Origin: a virus
Reading direction: 5' to 3' (one strand)
Virus record (IMG/VR): IMGVR_UViG_3300018080_000237
Location: 1-51,112 of that record
Length of the DNA stretch: 51,112 bases
Part shown: in pieces, positions 17,100 through 26,400 of the stretch
How the letters are laid out: every line of letters starts with the position of its first letter
How positions within the stretch are numbered: the first letter of the stretch is position 1
Made by a program: the position numbers and the translations under genes
The notes under the pieces: model-generated
What the model was told of the DNA's origin: nothing
The model's input: the letters and a program-made list of their open reading frames with translations, nothing else
The model's database searches: none

Positions 17100-18113
17100 T
17101 TAATCTAAAGATACAGAATCCCAATATTTATCGTATTCCAAATCCCATCCATTTTTATATTTATTTTTGTATTCATCAATTATTTTTTTATCATCACTAA
17201 TAAATCCATGGTCTGTACAAAGAATATTACCACGAGCAGCCACATTTGTTATATGATTTTTCTCAACAACCAATGCAGACTTAATCCCGAATGCTACTTT
17301 TGCTCCATCTTTTGTTGCTGTAACTTTAGATGACCTACTCATAATGCCCCCTTGTCTAAATACCAAAGACGATGCCAAATATACACCATCTCCACCATAT
17401 GGTTCTAATGTAGAAATAGTTGATGGTGGCTTAGGTGGTGCTGTATAAGCATGATTAACTATGAACAAACTATTAGTATAAGGATATTCTTTTTTTCTAG
17501 TTGCATTAATTTTTGGCCCTATATATCTTGTTATTTGAGCTCTTAATATACGTGCTGTTACCATCATAGCAGTTTTCCCACCATCTTCTTGTTGCGCCTC
17601 CCATTCTGCTTTAGATGGAGTTGTTCCTATACTGTCCCACAAAAATATTATATCATAATTTAACTCCCCTTTTTCTTGACTTTTTATAGTTTCCGATATT
17701 TTTGCGATACCATCTTCAATAGTTTGAATATTATCAAAAGCTATACAATCATCTTTTATAAGGCCCATAGTTTCTGCTCTTTTCCAACTCCATTTATTTT
17801 CTGTTATGATTAAAACTGGCAAAATTCCTTCTTCTTGAGCATGTACAGCAGCCTCTATCAACATTGTGCTTTTTCCTGTATCTGATTTCCCATATACGCA
17901 AATTACGTGGCCCAAAGGCAAGCCAGGCAATTTAGTTACATCTTTAAATGCAGGGCTCATGCCAAACCATTTCTGTTTTTTAAATTCAGTTTCTTTGATT
18001 TTATTCTTAGCTTTATAATCCGATAGTTTAATAAATTTTCTTTTAATTTTATCTTCTTGCTCTGAATTTTTCTGTGAAGATTTTTTTTCTAAATCTTTTT
18101 CATCTTTTGCCAT
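17100..18113 (-). CDS. RecA/UvsX-like recombinase
   Basis: 337 aa. A polar N-terminal extension of about 50 residues is followed by the RecA core with Walker A GKSDTGKST (residues 75-83), a glutamate-bearing TENKWSWKRAE segment, Walker B YDIIFLWDSIGT (about 150-160) and a later FIVNHAYTAP segment in the place of the RecA strand that precedes the DNA-binding loops. TLEPYGGDGVYLASSLVFR matches the loop 2 region of RecA. It would catalyse strand exchange for recombination-dependent replication and repair. It is the second gene of the replication operon, after the zinc-ribbon protein. Confidence 0.93.
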   Translation of the reverse strand: MAKDEKDLEKKSSQKNSEQEDKIKRKFIKLSDYKAKNKIKETEFKKQKWFGMSPAFKDVTKLPGLPLGHVICVYGKSDTGKSTMLIEAAVHAQEEGILPVLIITENKWSWKRAETMGLIKDDCIAFDNIQTIEDGIAKISETIKSQEKGELNYDIIFLWDSIGTTPSKAEWEAQQEDGGKTAMMVTARILRAQITRYIGPKINATRKKEYPYTNSLFIVNHAYTAPPKPPSTISTLEPYGGDGVYLASSLVFRQGGIMSRSSKVTATKDGAKVAFGIKSALVVEKNHITNVAARGNILCTDHGFISDDKKIIDEYKNKYKNGWDLEYDKYWDSVSLD

Positions 18114-18134
18114 TTTATAAAATTTTTAAATTTA

Positions 18135-18551
18135 TTAATAATTCTGTTGTGGGTAATTACCTTGTTGTGGTTGTTGCTGTGGTTGTTGATACTGCTGTTG
18201 TTGTGGCTGCTGATATTGTTGTTGCTGTTGTGGTTCAAAAGGTTGCCACATTAAACTTTTATCTTGATTTGTCCTAAGATACACAACATTTTTATCATCT
18301 TGCCTTTGTCCAAAATTTAATCTTGCTTTGCATTTTTTACAATAGACATAAGCATATTTAAAATTCTTTTCGGCTGTAATATGTCCGCCCAAATCTAATT
18401 CATCTGAGCCGCATATACCGCATTTATGAACATCGCCAAATGATAATTTAGATGCCTCAATAATTACATCATGAAAACTTTCGCCTTCAACTATAAAAGT
18501 ATGAACTTCTTTTCCGATTCTCTTTCGGAGTGATTTTTGAATTTTTGCCAT
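18135..18551 (-). CDS. Zinc-ribbon protein with Gln-rich prion-like tail (ssDNA-binding candidate)
   Basis: 138 aa. Residues 1-105 hold a compact domain with a four-cysteine ribbon (CGICGSDELDLGGH and YCKKCKARLNFGQ), a layout seen in a conserved phage family that lies next to recombination genes. Residues about 108-138 are almost only Gln, Tyr, Pro and Asn (repeats of QQQYQQP, ending YPQQNY). The tail is encoded by GTTGTTG-rich simple sequence on the plus strand. SSB-like proteins also carry disordered Gln-rich linkers, so an ssDNA-binding or recombination-mediator role is plausible, but no OB fold can be demonstrated by eye. It is the first gene of the replication operon behind a good host-like promoter. 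Confidence 0.8.
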   Translation of the reverse strand: MAKIQKSLRKRIGKEVHTFIVEGESFHDVIIEASKLSFGDVHKCGICGSDELDLGGHITAEKNFKYAYVYCKKCKARLNFGQRQDDKNVVYLRTNQDKSLMWQPFEPQQQQQYQQPQQQQYQQPQQQPQQGNYPQQNY

Positions 18552-18576
18552 TTTGTTTTTGTTTTTAAATTTTTAA

Positions 18577-18608
18577 CAAAGATAATTATTTAAAATTTTA
18601 AAAGCAAA
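18577..18608 (-). promoter_or_regulatory. Host-like Bacteroidetes promoter of the replication operon
   Basis: TTTG (18605-18608) then 20 nt then TATCTTTG (18577-18584) on the minus strand: a full match to the Bacteroidetes -33/-7 consensus, 25 nt before the ATG at 18551. No TATTTATA is present in this gap. Confidence 0.7.
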
Positions 18609-18643
18609 TTTTTTGATTAATTAATTTAAAAAATTAATACTTT

Positions 18644-21600
18644 TTATTTAAGCAACGCAACATAATCTGCCTCATTCATTAAAGTATATGTAAAAGTATT
18701 TCCCCAATTTTTGATTGCAAGTTTGATAATACTAATAAATTGTGCAAAATCTGATGGAGAAGAGAAAACTTGGCAGCCTGCTGACCACTTATCAACATAT
18801 GTTGATTTATGAGAAGGACTTGCTCTATGTATATTAGCAGCAATTATTTCATAAACAATATTTTCTTCATTTAAATTAAGTTTATCGTCTTTGGTATTAT
18901 CCCTGTAAAAATAAATAGCCCCTTTTTGTTTCAACGCTTCATATCCTTTATGAAAATTTAAATAATAAGAACTTTTATATTGTCCTTCTTTCATTATAGC
19001 AGTTCCTTGACTAGTTATAGGGCTTCGTAAATAATAATTTCCTGGAGTAGTAGTTACAGGATAAGTTTTTAAAATCCATTCACCACCATATTTCCAGAAT
19101 ACAGCTATAAAATCATCAAATAGATTTTTTTGACTTAATCCTTGTCTAAGACCAACAATATTTAAATTATAATTTTTATTTTCTTTTTCTCTAATCTCAT
19201 ATCCTTTGCTTTTCATTAACTGAATTAATGTTTCTACGTTGATTTTTTTTCTAAATTCTTCCCTTGGCCCTGCATCATTATATGCTATTAAATTAGCTTT
19301 GTCTTCAGCAGTATAACCTGCTTCATTAGCAATTGGCGCAGCTACTGGCCCCAAATCTTTTAAATAACCAAGTGTTATTGGTGGAATTCCTCCATAACCG
19401 CCCTCCACAGAAAATCTCATTCTTATTCCCTCAAAATTAGTTTCCATATTATTTGGTGTAATAGAGTGTTTTACTTTCATAATTTGATATAAACCACCAA
19501 ATAAAGGCATAGAAGACAGAAAAAAATATTGCATAGGATATACTTGAGCATTTCCAATAATATCACAAGTAGCTCTATAACTTCTTCCCTCTAAAACAGG
19601 AAGCATAGAACAATCTGTAGTTACTGTTTTATTAGTATTTTCATCATCAACCAATCTTTGTAAATTAATAATACTTTCTGCTGTTGGTTTTGTGTCTTCA
19701 GTACCTACAGAAATATTTTTAACAATTTGATTTTCTACAGAACCAAATTTAATATCAATCGCATTAACATCAAATTCATTTTGTTTTCCAAAATCCATTA
19801 ATGTAGCTGGGTCATCATTACTTAGCTTGCTTCTTGTTTCTGGGGTAGGAGTAAATATTACATGAAAATAATTTACAGGATGAATTTGTAAGCCATAAGT
19901 TGTATATGGTTTAAAAATATCTTTTATATTATTTGCTTGAGAATCTCCTGGAAATGGAACAAACACAAAATTATTTTTTGTGCATAATTGTTGAATCATA
20001 TTTAAAACAGTCGTGTTCGCATTAGGTTTATATAATGGCTCTATATTAATTATTGAATCTTTAACATATATTGGGTCTTCTTTTTCTTTTTCTAAATTTT
20101 GATTAATATTTCGTAAAGGATAATCATAGACGAATGTTCCATTGCTAAGATTAGCAAAATTGTCATTTGCTCCCCCTTCAATGTGATGTCCACCATATAA
20201 CTTCTCTAATGCTTCTGGCAATCCTTCCCCCGTCATATTTTCTACATTACATATATAACCTTTTGTATGCGTTAAGCCTGTTTCAGTTTGTATAGTAGAA
20301 GCAACACTATTCCATTGATGAAAGATGGTATGCATTTGTTTATAAATCAAATTTCTTTCGTTTCCTGCTTTACCTAAAACTCTTCCAATAACCCTACTGC
20401 GTTCTTCTTCAATTTTTTCTATTTTAAGTTTTATGTTTTTACACATTTGTTTAATATATACTCGCTGATTTCTTCCTTTAGGTCCTATAACAAATGGGCC
20501 AAAAACCAAATCATCTCCTTGATAGCGATTATCTTGATGAGTATAAACTGTAAATGCCAAATTTTCTGGCTTTGCATCTTCAGAACCTTCCCCAACTCTT
20601 TTTGTCCATAAAAATATATCTCCAAATTCTTCTGTTGAACCTGTAAAATTGTAAATATTATTTGGCGGGTTTTTTAATGAAGTATAACTTAAAACTCTTT
20701 TTGCTTCAATATATTTATTAATTGTTTTAATTCTCTCTAAAATGTCTCCTTCTTCATCTTCTAATTTATCAATTTTTACAATTCCTAGTGGCTCTGGTTG
20801 AAATTTAAGCCCTAAATTTCCGCTCCCTACGTCTTTATCCTCATCTTGAAATTCTGTATCTGTTATTGAACTATTTTTTTCTTCTAATTTTATTACATCA
20901 GAACCTTCAAACATTACCATATAATATTTATCTGGTTGTCTGTTAGGAACAAAAAATGGCAATCCATTATTCATAACTCTAGGGGAAGTCAAAGTTTTTA
21001 TATTAACAAAAGTTAATTCTGATGGCTCATTTGTTTTATCAGGCGATGTTGTGGTATTTAAAGTTTGTTGGGGAATATAATTATATATTATATGTTTTAA
21101 AGTTAATACATTATCTCCATATTTTAGTTCTCCTGAATCTATAGCTTTATTAAAATTTGAAAGCCCTTCAATTGTAGATATATTATAATCATCTGGGTCT
21201 AATTTACCTAAATTCATTATAACAGGATAATTCAAAATTTCTTCATTAACAGGCTCTTTGCCAACATTGAAACCACTATTTAATTTAGAAACTGTTAAAA
21301 ATGTAGGATAAAAAACTCCTTTTCCATATTTTTCTCCATTTGCTACCAAAAAATCATCACCATCACTGCTTAAAAGTTTATCAAAAAAAGTTACAAAACG
21401 CTTTAAACTATCTCTTTCATCATCTGACATATCTCCCAACATTTCGCTAGTAATATTTTCAGAATCTTCATTGGCTAAATCAATTATATTATCTTCATCT
21501 CCATCTCTATCTGTTGATTTACCTTTCCCATAATCTCCTGGCAAATTTGGGTCATTGCTTCTTGTTAAGTAAGCTGCTATTCCAGAACGAATTAAAACAT

Positions 21601-22750
21601 TTGTTATAATACTTCCCACATAAGGTTTATATGGATTGTCTTGCAATATTTCTAAATTATTTATACGTTTTTTTAATACTGAACTGCTTTCGCCTATATC
21701 ATCAGAGTCTCCTAAGTTTCTCGCTATCCCTGCCGTAATAGCTTCAATAAATTGGTCTACAAATTTCATTTCAAAATTATCGACCCCAACATCACTACTA
21801 CCCTCTACTGTTTCCAATTCAAGTTTTGTTGCGGGAACTTCTTCTTTATCTTTATTTATAATTAAAGGAAATGAGTTTCCAATTAAAATTTTTCTATTAG
21901 CCCTACGAATATCTTTATTCTCATTATAACCTTTTATTCCAGCTTCTAATATATGTCCTAAAATTAAACCTGCATCTTTAGCTATTTGACTAAAAATTTC
22001 TGATATAGTTATTTTGCGTAACTGAGTTTTAGTTGCTTGATAAGTCCTTCTTTTTATCTCTTCAGTAATTTTATCAATATTTGAATCAATTCTTTTTAAA
22101 ACATTTATTTTTGCATTTGAAATATTTGTATCAGTAAGGTCTACATCAGCATATCTTATACCTGGCATTGTTTCTATTCCAGTTAATGATGTAACCACAC
22201 CTGGAACTCTTCCTTTAAGACCTGACAAAACAGGGCCATTTTCATCTTTTTTTGCATTTAATAAAAGATAAGCATTAAATTTAGATATTTCAGAAATATT
22301 ATCTAATTTTTCTTTTTGTTCTTTTTCGTTTTCTAATCCTGGTTCTTTTATATCTTCTGGATTTGGAAAATAAATTGATTGAAATCCTTTTATAGGTATA
22401 TTGTTTACTATGCCAAGAAGAGTTGTATTATATTTAAGTGTTTTATCTTTAAGAATAGCAGAAGCAACATTATATTTTATTGAACTCATTTGCTTTAAAA
22501 TCAAATCAAATTCTTTAGTTTTTTCTGTTCTTTTAACTTCTACTTGTTTTCCAATTTTAATAAGATTAAAAATGCTTGTTTTCTTTTTATTTGGAGTTGA
22601 ATCTTGTCTAAGCTTTTCTGCTGCTAATAAATAGAGAAAAGGCATATCTGCAAAAAAACCCCATTGATTTGGCACAAAACTTGCCCTAATATCATAACTA
22701 CCATCATTTGGATTATAAGATACCTCAGTTTTTTTTAATTTAATATCCAT
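18644..22750 (-). CDS. Tail/baseplate hub protein with C-terminal YkuD-like cell-wall domain
   Basis: 1368 aa. The N-terminal stretch (VSYNPNDGSYDI, FVPNQWGFFADMPFLYLLA) continues a fold begun in the upstream reading frame. Residues about 985-1130 (DVNAIDIKFGSVENQIVK, SYRATCDIIGNAQVYPMQYF, GGLYQIMKVKHSITPNNMET) have the character of phage tail hub proteins of the gp27/gpD type. The last 150 residues include YYLRSPITSQGTAIMKEGQY and NIHRAS...DKWSAGCQVFSS, giving H-x14-S-A-G-C, close to the H-x14-17-[ST]-H-G-C of L,D-transpeptidase (YkuD) domains but with Ala for the second His. A peptidoglycan-acting role at injection is inferred. It is the last gene of the tail cluster and is probably continuous with the next feature. 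Confidence 0.88.
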   Translation of the reverse strand: MDIKLKKTEVSYNPNDGSYDIRASFVPNQWGFFADMPFLYLLAAEKLRQDSTPNKKKTSIFNLIKIGKQVEVKRTEKTKEFDLILKQMSSIKYNVASAILKDKTLKYNTTLLGIVNNIPIKGFQSIYFPNPEDIKEPGLENEKEQKEKLDNISEISKFNAYLLLNAKKDENGPVLSGLKGRVPGVVTSLTGIETMPGIRYADVDLTDTNISNAKINVLKRIDSNIDKITEEIKRRTYQATKTQLRKITISEIFSQIAKDAGLILGHILEAGIKGYNENKDIRRANRKILIGNSFPLIINKDKEEVPATKLELETVEGSSDVGVDNFEMKFVDQFIEAITAGIARNLGDSDDIGESSSVLKKRINNLEILQDNPYKPYVGSIITNVLIRSGIAAYLTRSNDPNLPGDYGKGKSTDRDGDEDNIIDLANEDSENITSEMLGDMSDDERDSLKRFVTFFDKLLSSDGDDFLVANGEKYGKGVFYPTFLTVSKLNSGFNVGKEPVNEEILNYPVIMNLGKLDPDDYNISTIEGLSNFNKAIDSGELKYGDNVLTLKHIIYNYIPQQTLNTTTSPDKTNEPSELTFVNIKTLTSPRVMNNGLPFFVPNRQPDKYYMVMFEGSDVIKLEEKNSSITDTEFQDEDKDVGSGNLGLKFQPEPLGIVKIDKLEDEEGDILERIKTINKYIEAKRVLSYTSLKNPPNNIYNFTGSTEEFGDIFLWTKRVGEGSEDAKPENLAFTVYTHQDNRYQGDDLVFGPFVIGPKGRNQRVYIKQMCKNIKLKIEKIEEERSRVIGRVLGKAGNERNLIYKQMHTIFHQWNSVASTIQTETGLTHTKGYICNVENMTGEGLPEALEKLYGGHHIEGGANDNFANLSNGTFVYDYPLRNINQNLEKEKEDPIYVKDSIINIEPLYKPNANTTVLNMIQQLCTKNNFVFVPFPGDSQANNIKDIFKPYTTYGLQIHPVNYFHVIFTPTPETRSKLSNDDPATLMDFGKQNEFDVNAIDIKFGSVENQIVKNISVGTEDTKPTAESIINLQRLVDDENTNKTVTTDCSMLPVLEGRSYRATCDIIGNAQVYPMQYFFLSSMPLFGGLYQIMKVKHSITPNNMETNFEGIRMRFSVEGGYGGIPPITLGYLKDLGPVAAPIANEAGYTAEDKANLIAYNDAGPREEFRKKINVETLIQLMKSKGYEIREKENKNYNLNIVGLRQGLSQKNLFDDFIAVFWKYGGEWILKTYPVTTTPGNYYLRSPITSQGTAIMKEGQYKSSYYLNFHKGYEALKQKGAIYFYRDNTKDDKLNLNEENIVYEIIAANIHRASPSHKSTYVDKWSAGCQVFSSPSDFAQFISIIKLAIKNWGNTFTYTLMNEADYVALLK

Positions 22751-23079
22751 GTTACTCTTCTGCCTAAATAGCCTTTAAATGTAAAATAAAATTTGGGCGG
22801 TGGCCAATTAAATAATGCAGACCTATCAAGAACTCCACCTTGTTGAACTACAGTCTTACCATATAAATCTTTTATAGTAATTTCAACTATTGGTTGTAAT
22901 GAGGTGTTTACTTCAACATCTATATTTGTAATTCCGAATCCCGTGCTTTCTCTAAAAAAACTTGTTGAAAATGTTTCTTTTCCAGTATAATCATATCCTG
23001 TTCCATCAACACAAACTACAAGTCTAGCATCTAAAAACAAATCCTTAATATTAAATCTTTCTGCAGATTCTACAGGCAT
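22735..23079 (-). CDS. N-terminal part of the hub gene (probable frameshift) or small baseplate protein
   Basis: 114 aa ending in FKGYLGRRVTWILN, overlapping the hub start by 16 bp in the -1 frame. Such segments (FxGYLG followed by a strand and then YNPNDGSYDI) normally run on without a break in phage tail proteins. Adding one T in the AATTAAAAAAAA tract just at the junction gives ILNLKKTEVSYN in a single frame, so the two reading frames look like one gene of about 1480 codons interrupted by a one-base deletion, real or from sequencing. Taken as a separate gene it would still be a baseplate-associated beta-rich protein. Its start follows an A/T-rich tract with TATAAATT. Confidence 0.75.
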   Translation of the reverse strand: MPVESAERFNIKDLFLDARLVVCVDGTGYDYTGKETFSTSFFRESTGFGITNIDVEVNTSLQPIVEITIKDLYGKTVVQQGGVLDRSALFNWPPPKFYFTFKGYLGRRVTWILN

Positions 23080-23090
23080 TTTTATAAATT

Positions 23091-23396
23091 TTAAATTAAA
23101 TCTTTATTCACAATAATTTGCGAAACTATTTCACTAATAACATCTTCTTCTGGAAAAGGGATTCTAATAACTGTATTATCTGGAATATCATATTCATAAT
23201 AATATTCTGGATTTGCCCACAAAATAATCTTCCCCAAAGTTTCATCTTCATATATTTCACCAGCTATTTTATCTAATCGATTGAAATTTTTATTATATGT
23301 AACATATTTATCAGTCTTCCTAATAGAAATTTCAATAGGCGGCATATTTTTCAATTCTTTATTTTCTCGCAAATATTGATAAAAATCAAAAGGCAT
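23091..23396 (-). CDS. LysM/GpX- or gp53-like baseplate protein
   Basis: 101 aa. The core (KYVTYNKNFNRLDKIAGEIY, DETLGKIILWANPEYYYEYD, IPDNTVIRIPFP) matches the pattern of phage tail proteins with a LysM-like fold (P2 GpX type) and of T4 gp53-like wedge proteins: D-x-IA-x-x-x-Y, then ILWANP, then I-P-x-x-T-x-x-x-IP. It lies between the repeat-rich tail protein and the hub fragment, consistent with a baseplate or tail-completion role. A TATTTATA element is 18 nt upstream. Confidence 0.8.
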   Translation of the reverse strand: MPFDFYQYLRENKELKNMPPIEISIRKTDKYVTYNKNFNRLDKIAGEIYEDETLGKIILWANPEYYYEYDIPDNTVIRIPFPEEDVISEIVSQIIVNKDLI

Positions 23397-23414
23397 AGCA
23401 TTATACTTTTTTTA

Positions 23415-23422
23415 TATAAATA
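23415..23422 (-). promoter_or_regulatory. Putative TATTTATA promoter of the hub gene cluster
   Basis: CTATATTTATATAAAAAAA on the coding strand, 18 nt before the ATG at 23396, between the repeat protein and the baseplate genes. Confidence 0.5.
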
Positions 23423-23453
23423 TAGTTAATTAAAAAAATAAATTAAATAATTT

Positions 23454-26400
23454 TTATCTTTTTGGGCCGTAATATCCCCCTTTGTCTGTAGATAATGGTG
23501 GGTCTCCTTCTTCAATACCCCAAGGACCAATAATATTAAATTGAACAGTAACAGAAACCCACATGGGTTGAGCTCTTAATTTACCATTAAGCCCCTTATC
23601 ATTAAAACTCCACGGTGCATCAGCATAATCATAAGAAACAGAATTTACAACAATATCATGATTAAACCACGTTCCTAATCCGATATGGGCTATCGGTGGT
23701 CTTGTAAACATAAATCCTGTATCTGGAATAATATTTCTTGCTGGTCTAGTTAATTTTTCTAAAAATTCAACTCTTCTTTCAAAATCAACATCATCTCCAG
23801 AAAAAAATGCTGGTTGAAACATTAAACCTTGATTCATCTGATTTAATCGTGTAATTGTATCTGCTAAAGTTGTAACAACATCTCCATTTTCACGACTTGG
23901 CTGTGTAATATTAGACATATAAATATTTCCGATAACATCTGATGATTCAGAATAATTTGGGTCTTTTGATAAAATTTCTTGTTCATTAATTTCATCATTT
24001 AAAGAATTGCTTTCAACTTGTAAATCTTCTTTACTTTTTGATTTTTCAGCATCTTTAGGTTTTTGACTTTTTAATTCTCTGATAGTTTGTTTTAATGTTC
24101 TTCTTTCCTCTTTTAAATTCGTTCTTTGTTCAGCAGTAGCGGTTGGAATTTCGGCATTTATTTCATTAATTCTTTCTTCCATTTTATTTATTTCATCATC
24201 AATATCTCCAATATCATTATCATAATTTTCGACTTGTTTATCAATTCCTGCTTTTTGCTTTTTTAACATTTCAATTTCAAGGTCTTTTTTACTATAATCT
24301 GTGAAATGTCTATTAAGTCTTATAGCCTGATGGTCTCTTATATTACCGCTTCCATAATCTCTTCCTATTAATACTCTTTGAGAATAATCTGTTAAAACAT
24401 AAAAAGTAATGCTTCCATTTCGTGAAGAATTATTATAAGTATATACAGGTTCAGGCCTTCCTAAAAATAGATTTTCATTCCATGATGCATTTGCAGTATT
24501 TTGAAAACTTTGAATATATGGTGGAAAATATATTGTTTCTCCACCATTTATTGAATAATTTTTAAAATAAAATATTAATTTAGCTGCTTCTCTTGATGGA
24601 GCATATGGGTTTTTAATGGTAAATCTTTGTTTAGAAACTCTTTTGGCATTATTTTTCATGCCAATTACAAATTCTTTTCCATTATAATTTGCACCCCTAG
24701 GTCCATCTATTCCTTGTATGTTTCTAAAATTCTCTGCAAAATTAATACTGCTTTCACTTATATCTTTAAGAATTTTTTTAACACCTTTTCTGCCTGTTTT
24801 AAAATCAACATCATCAAGAGGATTTCCTGCTGTACTTTTAGCGGCTAACGAGCCTTCAGTTTTTAATAGTTTATCTGCTTCTCCTTTTACATAATTTCCT
24901 TCATCATCTGCAACAATAGATTTTGCACGGTCAGCATATTTTAAATCTTTATCAAAAGCCCCAATGGTTTTTTCTATTAAATCTCCAAAAAGAGGTATAG
25001 CCTCATTTGCTGCATATGCATTTAATACACTTGCCCCCATTTCTCCAGGAGAATATCCATTAAATTTTGAAATATTAAGTATATATGGATTTGCTTCTAC
25101 ATTATATCTTCTTATAATATTAGTTAATCGACCTTCCATATAAGTAATATTAACATCATCTACTGGAACATCAGCAGCATCTCCTTTTGCTATTTGAACT
25201 TTTCTGCTTGGCTCGTCAGAAATACCAAAATATTCTTGAGTATTTAAAAGCGTGTTGAAACTTTGGTATGGGGATTTATTACTATATTCTATACTTCTGG
25301 CTATGTTTTCCAAACTATATTGTATTGGAGATTGATAACCCAAAATACCTTCGAGTTCATCTGGTGGAGTATATGGTAAACTCGCTATATTTGGTTTCTT
25401 TGTGTCCTCTAATAAAGATGGACTTGTTGAATAATTATACCTGTTCCAATAGTATGTATATTTATTTTGAGTAACCATACTGCCCATTATACTTCTTGAA
25501 GATTTTTCTAAATCTATTGATTTCGGAACATTTCTCAACATCATTAAATTCCTAAACAAAAGACCCATTGTCCATACTCTTGAAATTCCTATAAAAGTGC
25601 TGGTACCTAAAGCAGAAATATTAACTCCAAAAAGCCCTCCAGAATTATGTGATAATTGTTCTTTCAAATAAGGAACAGAATCTAATAATAGATTGGTTGA
25701 TGTTGATACATTTTTAGATAAATCTCCCAATCTAAAATTTTCTGAAGTTGTTAATAAATCACCCCCGCCCTTTCTATTGCCTTTTCCTTTTGTACTACTT
25801 ATTCTAAATGATTTAAAATCATCTTCCAAATCACTTTCAATTGATACATTTTTAGTTAAATTATCTTTTCTATATTGTTCTGAATTTGTATCTAAATCCG
25901 ATTCGCTTTCTGCATTATTCGCCAAATCGTCATCCCTATATTGCTTGGAATCTGTTTCTAAATCTGTTATGCTCCCTGTGTTTTTTGCTAAATCATCATC
26001 TCTGTATTGTTTAGAATCTGCTTCCAAATCAGCCTGAATATCTTCGTTTTTAGATAAATCATCTTTTCGATATGCTTCTGAATCTTTCTCTAAATCAGTT
26101 GTAACAGATGCATTTTTAGATAAGTCATCTTCCCTATATAATTTTGAGTCAGTTTCTAAATCAGTTTCAACAGCTTCGTTTTGTGATAAATCATCTGCTC
26201 TATAAACTGGAGAATCATTTTCTAAATCTGATGATATTGATTTATTTTGTGCTAAATCATCTTTTCTATATGTTTCTGAGTCTTTTTCTAAATCAGTTGT
26301 GACTGCTTTGTTTTGTGCTAAATCAACTTTTCTATATGCTTCCGAGTCTTTTTCTAAATCTGATTCGGTAGACTTATTTTTTGATAAGTCATCTTTTCTA

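Noticed and set aside
22735-22750. Programmed -1 ribosomal frameshift joining the hub frames
   Set aside because: No X-XXY-YYZ heptamer in the right frame and no evident downstream stem; a single-base indel in the A/T run explains the break more simply.
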